From Hyperoodon ampullatus (lineage: Eukaryota; Chordata; Mammalia; Artiodactyla; Ziphiidae): a stretch of DNA of 64,000 nucleotides. The notes beneath the pieces were generated by a model, which was not told the DNA's origin, searched no databases, and worked only from the letters and a program-made list of their open reading frames with translations. Below, in pieces: positions 1 to 11,330 of the stretch (positions are counted from its first letter, which is position 1; every line of letters starts with the position of its first letter). A program made the translations under genes and the position numbers. The stretch is from the NCBI GenBank assembly GCA_949752795.1, contig OX457064.1:106865454-106929453 (forward strand), given 5' to 3'.

Positions 1-837
1 ACAAATCTATTGTTGGTAAAATTGGGGTTTTAGTATGTATTTTCCTCTATAACTCACCTATTACATTTTTCATGCTCTTAAATTAAGGAGAACTGCTAGG
101 ACAGCACATTTAAGACGAACACAACAGCAACAAAAGTAACAAAACAAATGTGTTTCTGTATACCTGTGCCAAACAGAGATTCACTTCCAGGTTGGGGAGT
201 TGAGGTGAGCTGCCTGTCAGGGATGTTGGCTCCAAAACCTCCACAAGACATGGTGCTTTTTTGTTTTTGTTTTGTTTTGTTTTGAATGTATAGTTTTAAT
301 CGAGTGAGACTTCATTCAACTTCTTCTTTCAGTTCCAGTGATTAATAGCAATGATGTCAACCAAACGAAGATTAGAGAAGACAGTGTAACTGCATTCACT
401 CCTTGAACACAGGCATTTCAGATACTCAGAGCAGTGACTGATCAGCAATTGTTAACCCCTTATTGGGGAGACATAGTGTTTTGCTACAATCGTGCAAGAG
501 GGGGGCAGGCACGGGCCCCGCTGAGCAATGGTGCGTGATGACAGTGTGGCAACGGCTTCCCACGCCACACTCATGAGCAAAGCTGTTGACAAGCGAAGCT
601 CCAATGTGTGACTTCTGGTTGGAAGGTTCCCTGGCTGGGATTTCCTCTGGGTTTTCTGAACCCCAGACCCCTCCCCATGGGGTCCGTGGGTCGGCAGCCC
701 CGGCCCCGCTTCCCGTTGGCTGTGGCTGGGCCGCGGCTTCCATCTCAGGTAAACGACTTTCTTAAACCCAACACGTGCGCAGCCCTGGACTCTGCTCTTC
801 CCGGCACCTCTGCTGAGATGGTTCCTCAATTGCGTTC
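1..837. other. Unassigned non-coding sequence
   Basis: I recognise no gene or repeat family here apart from a short T/G simple repeat at 257-284. The stretch becomes GC-richer towards 650-800. The overlapping short open frames on both strands there have no splice context or recognisable domain. Likely intergenic or intronic. Confidence 0.6.
257..284. repeat. (TTTTG)n simple repeat
   Basis: A run of TTTTG/TTTTTG units with no point interruptions. It may be the decayed tail of an antisense retroelement, but no element body is recognisable beside it. Confidence 0.8.
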
Positions 838-924
838 CTTCTTTTATTTTAAATTGGAATATAGTTGATTTACAGGGTTGTGTTAGTTTCAGGTGTACAG
901 CACAGTGATTCAGTTATATATGTG

Positions 925-956
<32 letters not shown>

Positions 957-1297
957 TATGTATATTCTTTTTCAGATTCTTCTCCATTATAGGTTATTAC
1001 AAGATATTGAATATAGTTCCCTGTGCTCTACAGTAGGTCCTTGTTGTTTCTCTCTTTTATATATAAAAGTTTGTATCCACTAATCCCAAACTCCTCATTT
1101 ATCCCTCCCGCCCACAACAGCCCCTTCCCCCTTGGTAACCATAAGTCTGTTCTCTACGTCTGTGAGTCTGTTTTGGTTCTGTTGATCAGTTCATGTGTGT
1201 CACAGTTTAGATTCCTCCTATAAGTGATATCACATGGTATTGGTCTTTCTCTTTCTGACTTACTTCATTTCGTATGATCATCTCTAGGTCCATAGTT
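838..1297 (-). mobile_element. L1 3' UTR fragment, antisense
   Basis: The + strand reads the reverse complement of the artiodactyl/cetacean L1 3' end: the T-rich start, then 'gttgatttacagggttgtg', 'ttagtttcaggtgtacagc', 'tccctgtgctctacagtagg', and the stretch ending in 'taggtccatag'. It is a 5'-truncated LINE-1 with no intact coding sequence. An internal (TA)n(CA)n microsatellite at about 923-959 lies at the A/T-rich part of the 3' UTR, where several other copies in this window also carry one. The same family recurs at 12.3, 18.2, 43.7 and 56.2 kb on this strand and at 6.5, 22.6, 28.2, 42.1 and 58.6 kb on the other. Confidence 0.9.
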
Positions 1298-2487
1298 CCC
1301 CCTTTGTTACAGCTTCCCTCCCCCAGCCCCAGGCACAGACCTCCTGGGGCCGGGATGAGCCTCAGCCAGAACAGTCCTGCCGGCTCCCAGCCGGCTCTCC
1401 ACCCCGCACCCACCAGCCCCTGAAGCCAGTACGGTCCCGGTTCCTGGATTCTTCCTCGGCTCGAGGAAATGTCTTTGCCATCCAACAACTGCCTGAGACA
1501 TTTCAGAGATGCTCAGCCTCCAAGTGTCTCCGTGGAACCAATATCTCTCCCGTGGGGGTAATTAGGCTCTCTTAAGAGCCCTCAAATCCTGGCCACATTT
1601 GAATTTGCAAGAATACACAGCTGACACCTCCACTCTGGGATTCTCTGTAGCGTTTTTCAAGAACTTTCAACATTTTCAAATGAAAATTTAAGAAAACTAG
1701 GAATTAATCTCCTGTCAAATAGGAGGAATAGTAGCACAGGTATGTTTTCATTTTCACTTGAGGGATGAGAAAACTGGAGTTCTGGACAGCCAGCTAGAGT
1801 GACACACAGGACCTCAGACCCAAACTTTCTGATCACCCATTCAAAGCTGCCTTCCCAATGTCCTAACACTCATAACAAACAGTCAAGAGCTAGGTTCTCC
1901 TGAATTTAAAGAGAATAAAGGACAGTAAATTTTACAGTCGTTGCCTACTTGCTCTCCATGAAGACAACTTTCAGTAAATCTCATCCCAGTACTAACAGAA
2001 ATAAGAACTTGGATCTTTAAAAATTAGTGTGCACGCTGATTTTCTTGGTCATGTGAACTTACAGTGACCAAGTTCAGTTTCTATGGCGATGAACTGTTGA
2101 CAAAGTGCTAGTGGGAAGGAGAGCCCCCCAGGCCCCCGTGAACTGACCCCAAGCTGGACTAGGAGCCCGCCGGTGCCTTTTAAAAACGTGCTGACAGATC
2201 CCAAAGCCAGATTCCGCTTTAAAAAAGAAAGACCCCCCCCTACTCAAAATTCTTCAGATTTCATTTTCTAACACAAGATGACCCAATTTCTCTTTTGCCT
2301 CTCAAGAACCTTCACAGTGACCACAGACAGAACAGTCACTCTTGTTCTCCACAACCGTACAATTCATGCGGTCGGCCCACTGGCGCTCACGGCCTTGGGA
2401 GGGCAAAGACCCCAGGCACGTGGTCCCCTAAACCTACGTGATGAGAAGTGTGATCACGAGAATGTGGCAGGGAGTGGTTATCTGTAC
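1298..2487. other. Unassigned sequence with a MIR fragment
   Basis: Mostly unique sequence. Only the MIR-like piece at 1740-1870 is recognisable. The short frames present have no exon signals I would trust. Confidence 0.55.
1740..1870 (-). mobile_element. MIR SINE fragment, antisense
   Basis: Reads as the reverse complement of the MIR 3' half: 'gatgagaaaactgga', then a diverged 'ccagctagagtgacacacag' and a 'cctcagacccaaactttct'-like stretch. MIR is an ancient tRNA-derived SINE shared by all mammals. The piece is heavily diverged and its edges are approximate. Confidence 0.55.
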
Positions 2488-2830
2488 AGATGTCCCCAAC
2501 TTATGCTGGTTCGTCTTAGGATTTTTCAACTTTACAATGGAGCGAAAGCGATACGCATTCAGTAGAAACTGTACTTGGACTTGTGAATTTCCATCTTCTC
2601 CCAGGCGGTGATTTACAGTCCAATAATCACTCGTGATGCTGGGCAGGGTCGGCAAAAGTTGGCTCCCAGTCAGCCCCGCGATCACGGGGAACCACCAATA
2701 CACGGACAGCCATGCTGCGTTTCCTTCAGTGCAGGACCCGGTAAATTACATGAGCTATTCGACACTTTAATATAACATGGGCTTTGTGTTAGAGGATTTT
2801 GTCCACTGTCGGCTAATGTCAGCGCTCATG
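2488..2830 (+). mobile_element. Tigger/mariner-like DNA transposon relic
   Basis: The text 'tttttcaactttacaatgg', 'gcgaaagcgatacgcattc', 'agtagaaactgtac', 'gatgctgggcag', 'cccagtcagccccgcgatca' and 'ggctaatgtcagcgctc' follows, in order, a well-known non-autonomous eutherian DNA transposon whose ends read like 'cttacgatggttcg'. I attribute it to the Tigger/mariner group from memory; the exact subfamily is uncertain. The expected distal inverted end is missing or decayed. No transposase is encoded. Confidence 0.6.
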
Positions 2831-3789
2831 GAGTCTCACGGTGACGGGTAAGTGACGCGATGCCAGCCGAAGAGTTCGTCCCTTTCCTGCTTGCTGTGAC
2901 CCCGGGAGTCCCCGTGCCGTGCGCCACCCGGGGTGATGCTCTGCGGCTGTTTCGCACGGGCGACCGGGCAGGATGTGGGGCTTGGGGAACGGTACCCAGT
3001 CACGGCTTCCCTGCCTTGTTCGGGGCAGCACGCCCCATCCTGGGGTGGCGGAGGGTCTTGGACAGGCTCCAGAGCTGCTTGGGATCAGCTCCACCTGACG
3101 ATCAGTTATTGTGAGATGCGGTGTTAAGCACCTGCCCATCAAAGAGAGAGAGCAACTGAACAGTGTGTCTGTTCTGAACCCCTCACATACATGACCTGAT
3201 TCGGTCCTTACACGATACCACGAGGTGGGTCTCCCACCGCAGCGGTCAGGGAGACACACGCCATCGCGTGGCTTTCCCTCTGCACTGTGGGAGCTGACCG
3301 TGACCTGTGCTGTGTGGTGTGTGCCCCCGCGGCCTGGTCGCTCCTGCATCACCACAAGGGGCCAGGCATGGCCAGCAGGAGTGAGGGCGCAGCTAGGCAG
3401 CGGGCAGCGGCCGTCTCACTTCCCTCTCCTCCTGCTGGCCTCTTCTCACCAGCTCGAGGCGCTGAACTCTTCCCTTTCTTCTTTCATCAGAGTCGGCGCC
3501 GAGGGCCCTCATTTTCACTACCTCGTACATGACGGACACAACTTTAAACTTTCCTCTAAACAGACGAGGATAAGCTCCCAGCTCAGTTTCAGGCAGCGGC
3601 CCTAATCCTTTACCTCCTTATCTTTATTTCAAAACCTTCCCCTTTGTTCGTTTTTCTTGGGACAGCCTCATGGGTTTCGCAGACTCCAGCCTCCGAGCCT
3701 GGGGACACGTTTGTCTCTCCATTAGTCTGTGACTATATAGTCAACAACTTACATCAATTCTTTGAGATTTAAGAGTCAGGCCAGGCCCA
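2831..3789. other. Unassigned GC-rich sequence
   Basis: No recognised gene. About 3180-3255 resembles a decayed antisense MIR ('gtccttacacgataccacga', 'ggtgggtctcccaccgc'). The overlapping open frames on both strands (up to 178 codons) reflect high GC and have no recognisable domain. Confidence 0.5.
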
Positions 3790-4065
3790 TCTACCATGGT
3801 GGCCGTGGCCACAGGAAGCCATGGGACCCCTGAACTGTGGCTCATCCAAGCTGGGGTGTGCTGCACGCCTAGATCCCAAAGACTTACACGGATAAAAAGA
3901 TGTACAATATTCATAATGTCCATGACAACTACACATTGAAATGATGTTTTAGCTAATATATTGGGTTAGATAGATTATTAAAATAATTCCACTTTTTAGG
4001 TTTATGGTGGCTACTACTGATTTACAGCCATGTGTGTGGCTCTCGTCACGTTCCCGTGGACCACG
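3790..4065 (-). mobile_element. hAT-type (MER1 group) DNA transposon relic
   Basis: Key stretches are 'acattgaaatgatg', 'aatatattgggttagat', 'attattaaaataattccact' and 'tggtggctactactgattt', flanked by 'gtggctc' at both sides. These follow a common eutherian non-autonomous hAT element that contains 'cacatgtggctactgg' and 'tattgggttaaataaaat'. Orientation is my best reading. No coding capacity. Confidence 0.5.
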
Positions 4066-4705
4066 CCCACCCACGTCATCTGGTGAGGACAGGGTGGCCG
4101 GAGAGCCACACGCTGAAGCGTGACGGCAGCTGTGGGCCGCAGGGCTCTCTGCGGAAAAGCTGCTTGTCTGGACTCAGGGGAGATGCCATCTGTTTTGAGG
4201 GCACAGCTGTGGCCACGTGGAGGGGTCTGGCATTCACAGAGGGTCCGCTGAGATCAATCTCACTGGGGAGTGGCATCTTCTGAACATCTTGAGTAAATGA
4301 GGAAAGAAAAGAATGAATTTTCGTATATTTTTACCAGACACGTGGGGCAGGGAATTTGTGTGGCTCTGTCCAAAGTTTCCCAAGTGCAAACGTTCACATC
4401 TGCTCCTTTGTAAACCCAGAGGCGGCATCCCACCCCCACCCAGCAGCCAGAGGGAGCCGGACAGGAGGGGTAGCCCGCTGGCACCGGGCGCTCCGTGGCA
4501 GAGCCCAGCCCCGCCCGCGTCACCAGGGTCCCAGGGCACCCGAGATGCCAGCTCAGTTCTGCTCTATGGAACCCAGAACATGGGAGAAGGAAGCTGACCG
4601 TCAGTGGCCCAGGAGACACAGCTGAGGGAGGGTTTGGGCACTTTGCCTGGCTGAGGGCACGAGGACATTGTTGTTCCGTATATAATTTATTTTATGCTGT
4701 GTAGT
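4066..4705. other. Unassigned sequence
   Basis: GC-rich to about 4640. Frames of up to about 119 codons occur on both strands, with no recognised domain or splice pattern. No repeat recognised. Confidence 0.5.
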
Positions 4706-5262
4706 TTTCTTCCTACAGCACTTGCACTTCTTTTGTAAGGTGTAACCCTAAATCTTGATGCTGTTGTGAATGCTGTTATTTTTTATTTCAGTTTCCAGCT
4801 GGTCAGCGCTAGCATACAGAAATACAATTGTTTGTGTTCTGACCTTTGTAAATTTATTAGTTCTGGTGATTTTTTGTAGATTCTTTTGTTTTTTTCTACA
4901 CAGGTGATCATGTCATATGTGACTAAACAGTTTTACATCTGCCATCCTGGTACGTGTGACTTTTATTAATTTTTGTTTACTTATTCCACAGGTTACAACC
5001 TCAGGTACAAATACTGAGTGGGACTTGTGGGAAAGCACAGCAGCCCTCGTCCCAACCTACGAGAAAAAGCATCCAACCTTTCACCATGGGTGTGATGTCA
5101 GCTGCAGAGTCTTCACAGATGCCCTCTATCAGATGGAGACAGAGCTGTCCATTCAGTCTGCTGAGATTTTGTTTTTAAATCATGAATGGGTCTTGAACGC
5201 TGTCAAAACTTTTTCTGCATCTCCTGAGGTGAGCATATGGATTTTTTTTTTAGTGATGCATG
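4706..5262 (-). mobile_element. L1 ORF2 fragment, antisense
   Basis: The reverse complement of the L1 ORF2 region downstream of the reverse-transcriptase core is recognisable: 'tgatgctgttgtgaatg', 'catacagaaatacaattg', 'tttttgtagattcttttg', 'ggtgatcatgtcatatgtg', 'cacagatgccctctatcag', 'catgaatgggtcttgaacg' and 'actttttctgcatctcctga'. Frames are broken on the coding strand. The plus-strand frame at 4956-5273 looks exon-like, with AG and GT at its ends, but is only a shadow of this element. Confidence 0.85.
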
Positions 5263-5839
5263 TCACATGTTGAGATACAGAAATTCTTAATTTTCGTCAC
5301 ACCAGGTATTTATTTCATGAGTAGATGAAAAGTATTTCTCATCATGATCATATTGTAAGTATCACAGGATATGATGGTGTAATATTAGGTTATGTACCCA
5401 AAGGGCAAGCTTTAATAAGCATTCCTGGTTTCAATTTTTTAAAAAGAACATTTTTTTTAATTTTAATATTTGAAACTTTAATAGTAACTACTTAATAAGA
5501 AAATAACAAAGTTGCCCTCATTAAAACAGGGACCTAACGAGTCGTCCCCTCTCACCATTAATATGTTAACACTTTTTGGAAGTTCTGTTAAAATCAGTCA
5601 GATAAAGCATGGAAACCCCTGCAGAAAAATGAGTGAAGGTCAGGAACAAGAGATTCCCAGGAGAAAGACTAGCGGCCAAAAAACAGGAAGCACATTCAAT
5701 TTTGCTAATCAGAAAATAAATTCAAGAGAAGATAGTAATGTGATAGCATTCTCTGCCAATTAAACTGTGAAATTTTAAAATAATACTCAATCATGCCAAT
5801 GAAGTGAGGAAATTGGCACTCTTCATGGTACAAATTTTT
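5263..5839. other. Unassigned AT-rich sequence
   Basis: AT-rich stretch between two L1 pieces. No repeat or gene is recognised with confidence. The open frame at 5512-5763 has no recognisable similarity. Confidence 0.5.
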
Positions 5840-6544
5840 GGGAAAGATTTTTGCTGAGAGAAATTAAAGAAATGCTAAATCAACAAACAGAGACAAATTG
5901 GAGTTCATCAAAAGTTAACAATGTGCTCTTTGAAAGATTATTAAGGAAATGAAAGGGAAGCCACCAATGGGGAGAGAATATTTGCAAAACAAGTATCTAT
6001 GAAGAGCTTGAGCCAGAATCTATAAGAAACTCACAATTCAATAATGAAACAACAATCTCATTTTTAAAAGACTGGGCAAAAGACCTGAGCAGACACTTGA
6101 CTGAAGAAGACGTACAGACAGCAAATACGCCCACGAAGAAGCGCCCTGCACCATCTGTCATTAGGAAAATGCAACTAGAACCACGATGAGACAGCAGCAC
6201 ACCCATGCTAGAGTGATGAGGCCTCTCGCAAATGCAGGCAAGTGGAACTTTCACCATTTCTGGAGGGAGTGCAAGCAGCACCACTGCTCTGGAAGACAGG
6301 TGGACATTTTCTTATAGAGTTAAACATAAACTTACCAGACAATCCCATCCCAGGTATCTCCCCAAGAGAAATGAAAGCATACCTTCACACAAAGAGCCAT
6401 GCCTGAATGTCTCTACTAGCCTAACTCACAGCAGCCCCAAAGTGAACGGGTGAACTGCTGAATGGATGAATGAATTATATGTGATACAACAGAACACTAC
6501 TCAGAAATTAAGGGACACATAGGGGCATATATCTGGAGAAAACC
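5840..6544 (+). mobile_element. Old L1: ORF2 C-terminal part, decayed
   Basis: In order, the sequence matches the sense strand of an ancient L1 ORF2 3' part: 'acaaattggagttcatcaaa', 'gagaatatttgcaaaac', 'aaaagactgggcaaaagacc', 'gaccacttgactgaaga'-like text, then 'ggaaaatgcaactagaacca' and 'cgatgagacagc'. Many frameshifts and stops are present. The same element probably resumes at 7396-7665 with its 3' UTR, the gap being a younger L1 inserted within it. Confidence 0.75.
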
Positions 6545-7057
6545 ATAATTTGAAAATATACATGCACCCCATATTCATAGCAGCACTACTTACAATAGCC
6601 AGGACATGGAAGGAACCTAAATGTCCATTGACAGATGAACGGATAAAGAAGATATGGTGTGTAGACACAATGGAATACTACTCAGCCATAAAAAAGAATG
6701 GAGTAATGCCATTTGCAGCGACATGGATGGACTTAGAGATGACCATACAAAGTGAAGTAAGCCAGTCGGAGAAAGGCAAATGTCATATAATCTCACTTAT
6801 GTGTGGAATCTTAAAAAAATGATACAAATGAACTTATTTACAAAACAGAAATAGGACTCACATAGAAAACAAACTTATGGTTATCAAAGGGGGAAGGAGG
6901 GGAGGGATAAATTAGGAGTTTGCAATTAACATATAGTCACGACTATATATAAAATAAATAACCAACAAGGACCTGCTGTATAGCACAGGGAACTATACTC
7001 AATATTGTGTGATAACCTATAAGGGAACAGAATCTGAGAAGGAATATGTATATATAT

Positions 7058-7098
<41 letters not shown>

Positions 7099-7395
7099 AT
7101 TACGTGGGCTTCTCACTGCTGTGGCCTCTCCCGTTGCGGAGCACAGGCTCCGGACGCGCAGGCCCAGCAGCCATGGCTCACGGGCCCAGCCGCTCCGCGG
7201 CATGTGGGATCTTCCCAGACCGGGGCACGAACCCGTGTCCCCTGCATCGGCAGGCGGACTCTCAACCACTGCGCCACCAGGGAAGCCCTGTATATATATT
7301 CTTATACATATATATATGTATAACTGAATCACTTTGCTGTACACTTGAAACTAACACAACATTGTAAATGAACTATACTTCAATTTTTAAAAAGC
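6545..7395 (+). mobile_element. Younger L1 3' end inserted in an older L1
   Basis: The start corresponds to the C-terminal end of L1 ORF2. The frame at 6550-6822 contains 'MDLEMTIQSEVSQSEKGK', the typical end of the protein. The full artiodactyl/cetacean L1 3' UTR follows: 'caaaacagaaataggactca', 'aacaaggacctgctgtatag', 'aactgaatcactttgctgta', and 'cttcaatttttaaaaa' as the end. The copy is 5'-truncated and inactive. It is split by a CHR SINE at 7062-7288. It lies between the two halves of an older L1. Confidence 0.9.
7062..7288 (-). mobile_element. CHR-type SINE, short form, antisense
   Basis: A tRNA-derived SINE in reverse. It has a poly(T) of more than 30 bp, then 'gtggcctctcccgttgcgg', 'cgggcccagccgctccgcgg', 'gggcacgaacccgtgtcccc' (B-box region in reverse) and 'gcgccaccagggaagccc' (the 5' head in reverse). 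The 15-bp target-site duplication tgtatatatattctt is present at 7047-7061 and 7289-7303. The intact duplication and long tail indicate a fairly recent insertion. It sits inside an L1 3' UTR. Confidence 0.97.
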
Positions 7396-7665
7396 CTACA
7401 TAGTGTAAGATGCTATTAATAGAACAGTTTAGAGGAGATAAACTAGAGGGACGGAGATCAGATCCATGGTCCCAGGGTCTTGGGAGAGGAAAAGGGAATT
7501 TATTGCAAAAGGCATGAGGAAATCTGGGGGGTGATGGAAGGGTTTTCTATACTGGTTGTGGTCACTGTGATTACATGACTGTATACATTTGTCAAAACTC
7601 ACCTAACTGTACGTTTAGCGGGAAAATTTTACTGTATAAGTTATACCTCAATAAACAATGGCCAA
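7396..7665 (+). mobile_element. Old L1 3' UTR, continuation of 5840-6544
   Basis: It matches an older L1M-type 3' UTR: 'agatcagatccatggt', 'gggggtgatggaagg', 'ttgtggtcactgtgattaca', 'tgactgtatacatttgtcaa', 'aactcacctaactgtacg' and the terminal 'ttatacctcaataaac'. This is a different and older subfamily than the copy just upstream, and it completes the outer L1 of the nest. Confidence 0.8.
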
Positions 7666-8334
7666 GGAAAAAGGAGACCAAAACTCCAAATATAACCCCA
7701 AACAGACCCAAAGCACTTCCTATCTGTTCTTCAAGTTGTGCCACCAGACGTCTACTCCACTGGACCATGGCTTTAGGTCTCCTGGGTCCTTATTAAATGC
7801 AAACAACTCTATAGTGTGGGAAGGGGTAAAATTTTCCCCATCATTAATGCAAGCTGGCCTCTCAACTGTCCAAAAATCTCAGGCTGAATGAAACATCATT
7901 TAAAAATGGTTCCAAATGTCCTATTTCCTGTAAAGGGTATATAGGCCCTTTCAGAAAACAGCTTCTGAAGAAGAACAGTTTAACTAATGACACGTCGTGG
8001 GACAGGAAGGGAGAAGGGTTTGGGAGGTGTGGTGCTGAAATATGGTAAATGTCTACTAAAATCATAAATGAATTAAAATTAAAATCTGAATTAAAATATG
8101 GCAGGCACATACCAAGACCCACATAAAAATCTATTTAAAAATCAATAAATAGCTTAAGAATAAAGCCCCCACTTGCCCTATCACTCAAACCCACAATTTC
8201 TTATTGTAAAAGCATCAAGGAAGCTGAGTTTATCTTAACTCTTCACTGTTCTACTTGACTAGTGGGCCAAATGTATGAGAATGATGTGTTTTTACAAATC
8301 ACATGAAAAAGAAGTGTTCTCTTTATATGGTCTT
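7666..8334. other. Unassigned sequence
   Basis: No repeat or gene recognised. Moderately AT-rich, with only short open frames. Confidence 0.5.
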
Positions 8335-8505
8335 CCGAAGTCTTTAAGAGTCATCATTTTTTTGGACATTACCATAACCCACCAGACAAGTTTTAGTTCT
8401 CATTTCACAAATGAAGAAACACTCTCAGAAAAAAATAAGTTAACGTGCTCAAGATAACTAGTTAGGGGCAAAGGCAAAACCGAGCTTCCCTCACGCTTTT
8501 CATCA
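8335..8505 (-). mobile_element. MIR SINE fragment, antisense
   Basis: Contains 'catttcacaaatgaagaaac' followed by 'taagttaacgtgctcaagat' and a decayed 'aactagttaggggcaaaggc'. These correspond to the reverse complement of the MIR segment that reads 'cagtttcctcatctgtaaaa' on its sense strand. Ancient and diverged. Confidence 0.6.
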
Positions 8506-9684
8506 CCCAACACCGGGAACTGGAGCTAGACGCAAGCTGTCCATCAGGCCACCCACTGGACCTCTCCCCCTCCTATCACCTGTCACCACGTGTGCTCTGT
8601 CCTGACTCAGGAGGTGGCAAGAGGAAGCTTGGACCCATTCGGAGGTGCTTTCTCATTTTCCTAGTCCACCTGGGGCGGGGAGTGCCAGAGGGTGAAAGTG
8701 GTACAAGCGGGGAACATTCCTGCTGGAATTTCACATCCACCCAGATCCCTGGCTGGTCTCTCAGAATCGGGGCATGGAGGTACCTCCATCCCCATAAACA
8801 TCTGAACTCCAGGGGCTTTCTGGAGACTAACCTGAACGGGAGGTGTCTACCTGCCCACTGCAGCCTTCTCTGAGCATTCATCTCTTTATTTGCAAGCCCA
8901 GAAGAGACACAACTATTCTCAGGCTTTGTGATGAGAGTATTTTGTGCAAAAGCAGCACAGGCCCAGTCAGCTCAGCTGGTCAGAGCGCTGAAGACAGGAA
9001 GGCAAGCTTTGTGTGGACCACCCATCCTGACCCTTGGGTTGATCCTATCCAGTCAGTAAACCTGGCCTGCTGAGGGTGGGTGTGTGGGCCGCTGGCTCAG
9101 CACACGTGAATCTCTCAGAGGAACTGACTCCGGATAGGATGAGCTAAGAGAGCCAGTCTCCGTAACGAGATGCTTCCCCAAAACACACACATGGGGAATT
9201 GCTCATGAGGTTCAGGTAAGAGGCAGACTTCGTGTTAGAAGGAAAACATGAAAGGCATCCCTTTTTTTCTCTTCTCTGTCACAGATTTTTGGAAAGATAA
9301 TCCAAGGAACTATGCTCTGGGAAGATAATGCCATTTTGAAATGGACACTGTCAAAATATCCCTAGACGTGAAACAAATAGTGTGAACCCAGATTTGGCTA
9401 CAGGGAGTGCTACAGAAAAATATCCACAAGAGAAAGGAAAATGTTGCCAGCATGCCAGTTTTCCATGGATCAAGGTCCTTGGTTACCAGGAAGTAGCCCT
9501 GGGATTTCACTCATGGGTCCTTGTCACTGTAATTGCTGTAGCCCAATGAGTCTAGACAATTGAAACAAGCCCAGGAGAGCATTTCATCTGAGTCACAAGA
9601 AAACGTCTGAAAGTATAGCTGTGGCTGAAAAAGTAGATGTTTTCAGCATAAAGGATGTCTTCACTCAAGGATACAAAACCATCC
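8506..9684. other. Unassigned sequence with a tRNA-like patch
   Basis: Mostly unique sequence. The only structured element noticed is the tRNA-like 8961-9034. No exon with a convincing splice pair was found. Confidence 0.5.
8961..9034 (+). pseudogene. Possible tRNA-like relic (decayed)
   Basis: The segment starts 'ggcccagtcagctcagctgg' and continues 'tcagagcg', which closely resembles the acceptor strand, A box and D arm of nuclear tRNAs such as tRNA-Ile or tRNA-Lys. The D-stem GCTC/GAGC pairs perfectly. At 74 bp it has tRNA length, and 5 of 7 acceptor pairs could form with the terminal 'ctgaccc'. The anticodon arm and the B box are not convincing. It could be an old tRNA pseudogene, the head of an old tRNA-derived SINE, or chance. 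Confidence 0.3.
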
Positions 9685-9870
9685 AGAGCGTGGATCTCAA
9701 ATCTGGCTACACACGGCAATTACCTGAGGGGTTTCCAAAGCACGGATCCCAGGGCCCCACCACCAAGACTCTGCTTTGATGTTGTGGTGGGCCGTGGGCA
9801 TGGGGTTTCTGCAGTCTCTCTGGGTGGTCTCAGTGCACAGCAAACCCTGGGACCTGCGGAGCCGCACACA
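9685..9870 (+). mobile_element. MER5A-like hAT-Charlie element
   Basis: Ordered matches to the MER5A consensus are visible: 'gcgtggatctcaaatctgg', 'ggcaattacctgaggggttt', 'gggccccaccaccaagactc' and a decayed 'gggtggtctcagtgcaca'. MER5A is a short non-autonomous hAT-Charlie DNA transposon shared by eutherians. A second copy lies at about 54.6 kb. Confidence 0.65.
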
Positions 9871-10170
9871 CCAGAACTGTCAAGCCACTGCCATGTGGAG
9901 GATTCTTCAGGAGGCTGAAGTCAGAGCAAAGCCCAGAACAGGCACAACCAGGCGGAGGATGGGGTTCAGTCTGGCTGTCATCTCCTCAGAACCCAGAAAT
10001 GTGGTCACAGGGTCCCTCCTGACTTCTGAGAAAGGCGTGCGGTGCTGAGCCAGTGCCCCCAGAAGGACCTGGCTCAGCTCCATACATGGCCAGGACCGCC
10101 ACTCAGACACTCACACTCAGATGCACTCGTGGGCACAAACACACCCGCACGCACACACAGGCACACTCAT

Positions 10171-10222
<52 letters not shown>
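10171..10222. repeat. Compound (TC)n(AC)n microsatellite
   Basis: A pure TC run at 10171-10190 passes into a pure AC run at 10191-10222. This purine/pyrimidine plus alternating type is probably polymorphic in length. Confidence 0.97.
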
Positions 10223-10224
<2 letters not shown>

Positions 10225-11330
10225 CTCTTAAACACACACATCAGCCCCTTGGAAGATGCCTTCTCTCCTTCTGGGGTCCCGCGTCCATCCTGGGAAGGTT
10301 AGACTGAGCAGGTTAGCCTGAGGTGTCTGGGGTCCTGGAGGTCGTGCAGGGATGCCATCTCAGAGCAGCCGCCCTGGGACCTATTTCCTCTCTCTCAGGG
10401 ATGACTAGACTTGTACCCAATAGGCCATGTGGCTCTAACTACCCTCAGACAAACTGAAACAAAGGCCATCAGCCATGAAGAGGCGTGGTCACTCCATTTT
10501 AGTTCTACATAGACTTTCCTAAGTGGATTCCCAGGAAAAGCATCATGAGAAGCAAATCATCACAAGGACCCCCTGCCAGCAGCCGACCTTCTCATCGACC
10601 TGCCCCAGAGAACACTGGGATGACCCCCCTCCTCCTTTCAGCCTGGTCTCCCTGGGCCAGAGCCCCCTAACCTGGCCCCTCTCCCTCCATCGTCACCCAG
10701 TCACGTGATTCAGAGGTCGCACCTTCACCCCGGCTGTATGTCCTCACACACACGATGAGGCCAAAGGCAACGAGGCTCAGAGCTTGTTACTTTGGCTCCC
10801 ACTCATGGGCCTCCAGGAGCCTGGCCTGGAGCAGACGTTCGCTCAGTAGGCATGGGAAGTGTGAACGTGTGAACTTGCAGGTTTTCCGTGTGAGGCTCAC
10901 GACCCTTGGTGCCACCGGCCCCTGGAGGTGTCGAGCTTTTTCTCCACCCGACCTCAGCAACAGAAGGACTTGAAGACAGTGGATGCCTCTTCTGTCACTC
11001 TTCCACTCTAGGTGGTGGCCGCAGAACTGGCTCTGGTCTCACCTCCCTGATGCGAGTCCCATGTCAGGGGAAGCAGCAAGCTTCTAGGAGGTCAGCGACG
11101 GAGCTGGGCTCCGTCAACCTCAGGACCTGACGCAGAGACAAGGGGCCGCATGGTCCAGGCCAGGAAGTTCCCAGCGGGGCAAGCCCTGCCTTCGTCTCAG
11201 ACTCCGCTGAACCCTGCAGCAGGGGAGGCTTTGTTGGGGTTTTTGCTGCAGCTCAAGAGTGGGCGGGCCTGAGAGAACCACTTGAATCATCTTGCACCAC
11301 ACAGGGCTCGCCGCCTCGAAGGGTGCTGCC

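Noticed and set aside
4956..5273. Plus-strand frame of 105 codons flanked by ttccacag and gaggtgagc, resembling an exon
   Set aside because: The whole stretch is the reverse complement of L1 ORF2 (for example catgaatgggtcttgaacg and ctttttctgcatct), so the splice-like ends are coincidental.
9207..9217. Donor-like ttcaggtaaga
   Set aside because: Isolated site without a paired acceptor or open exon.
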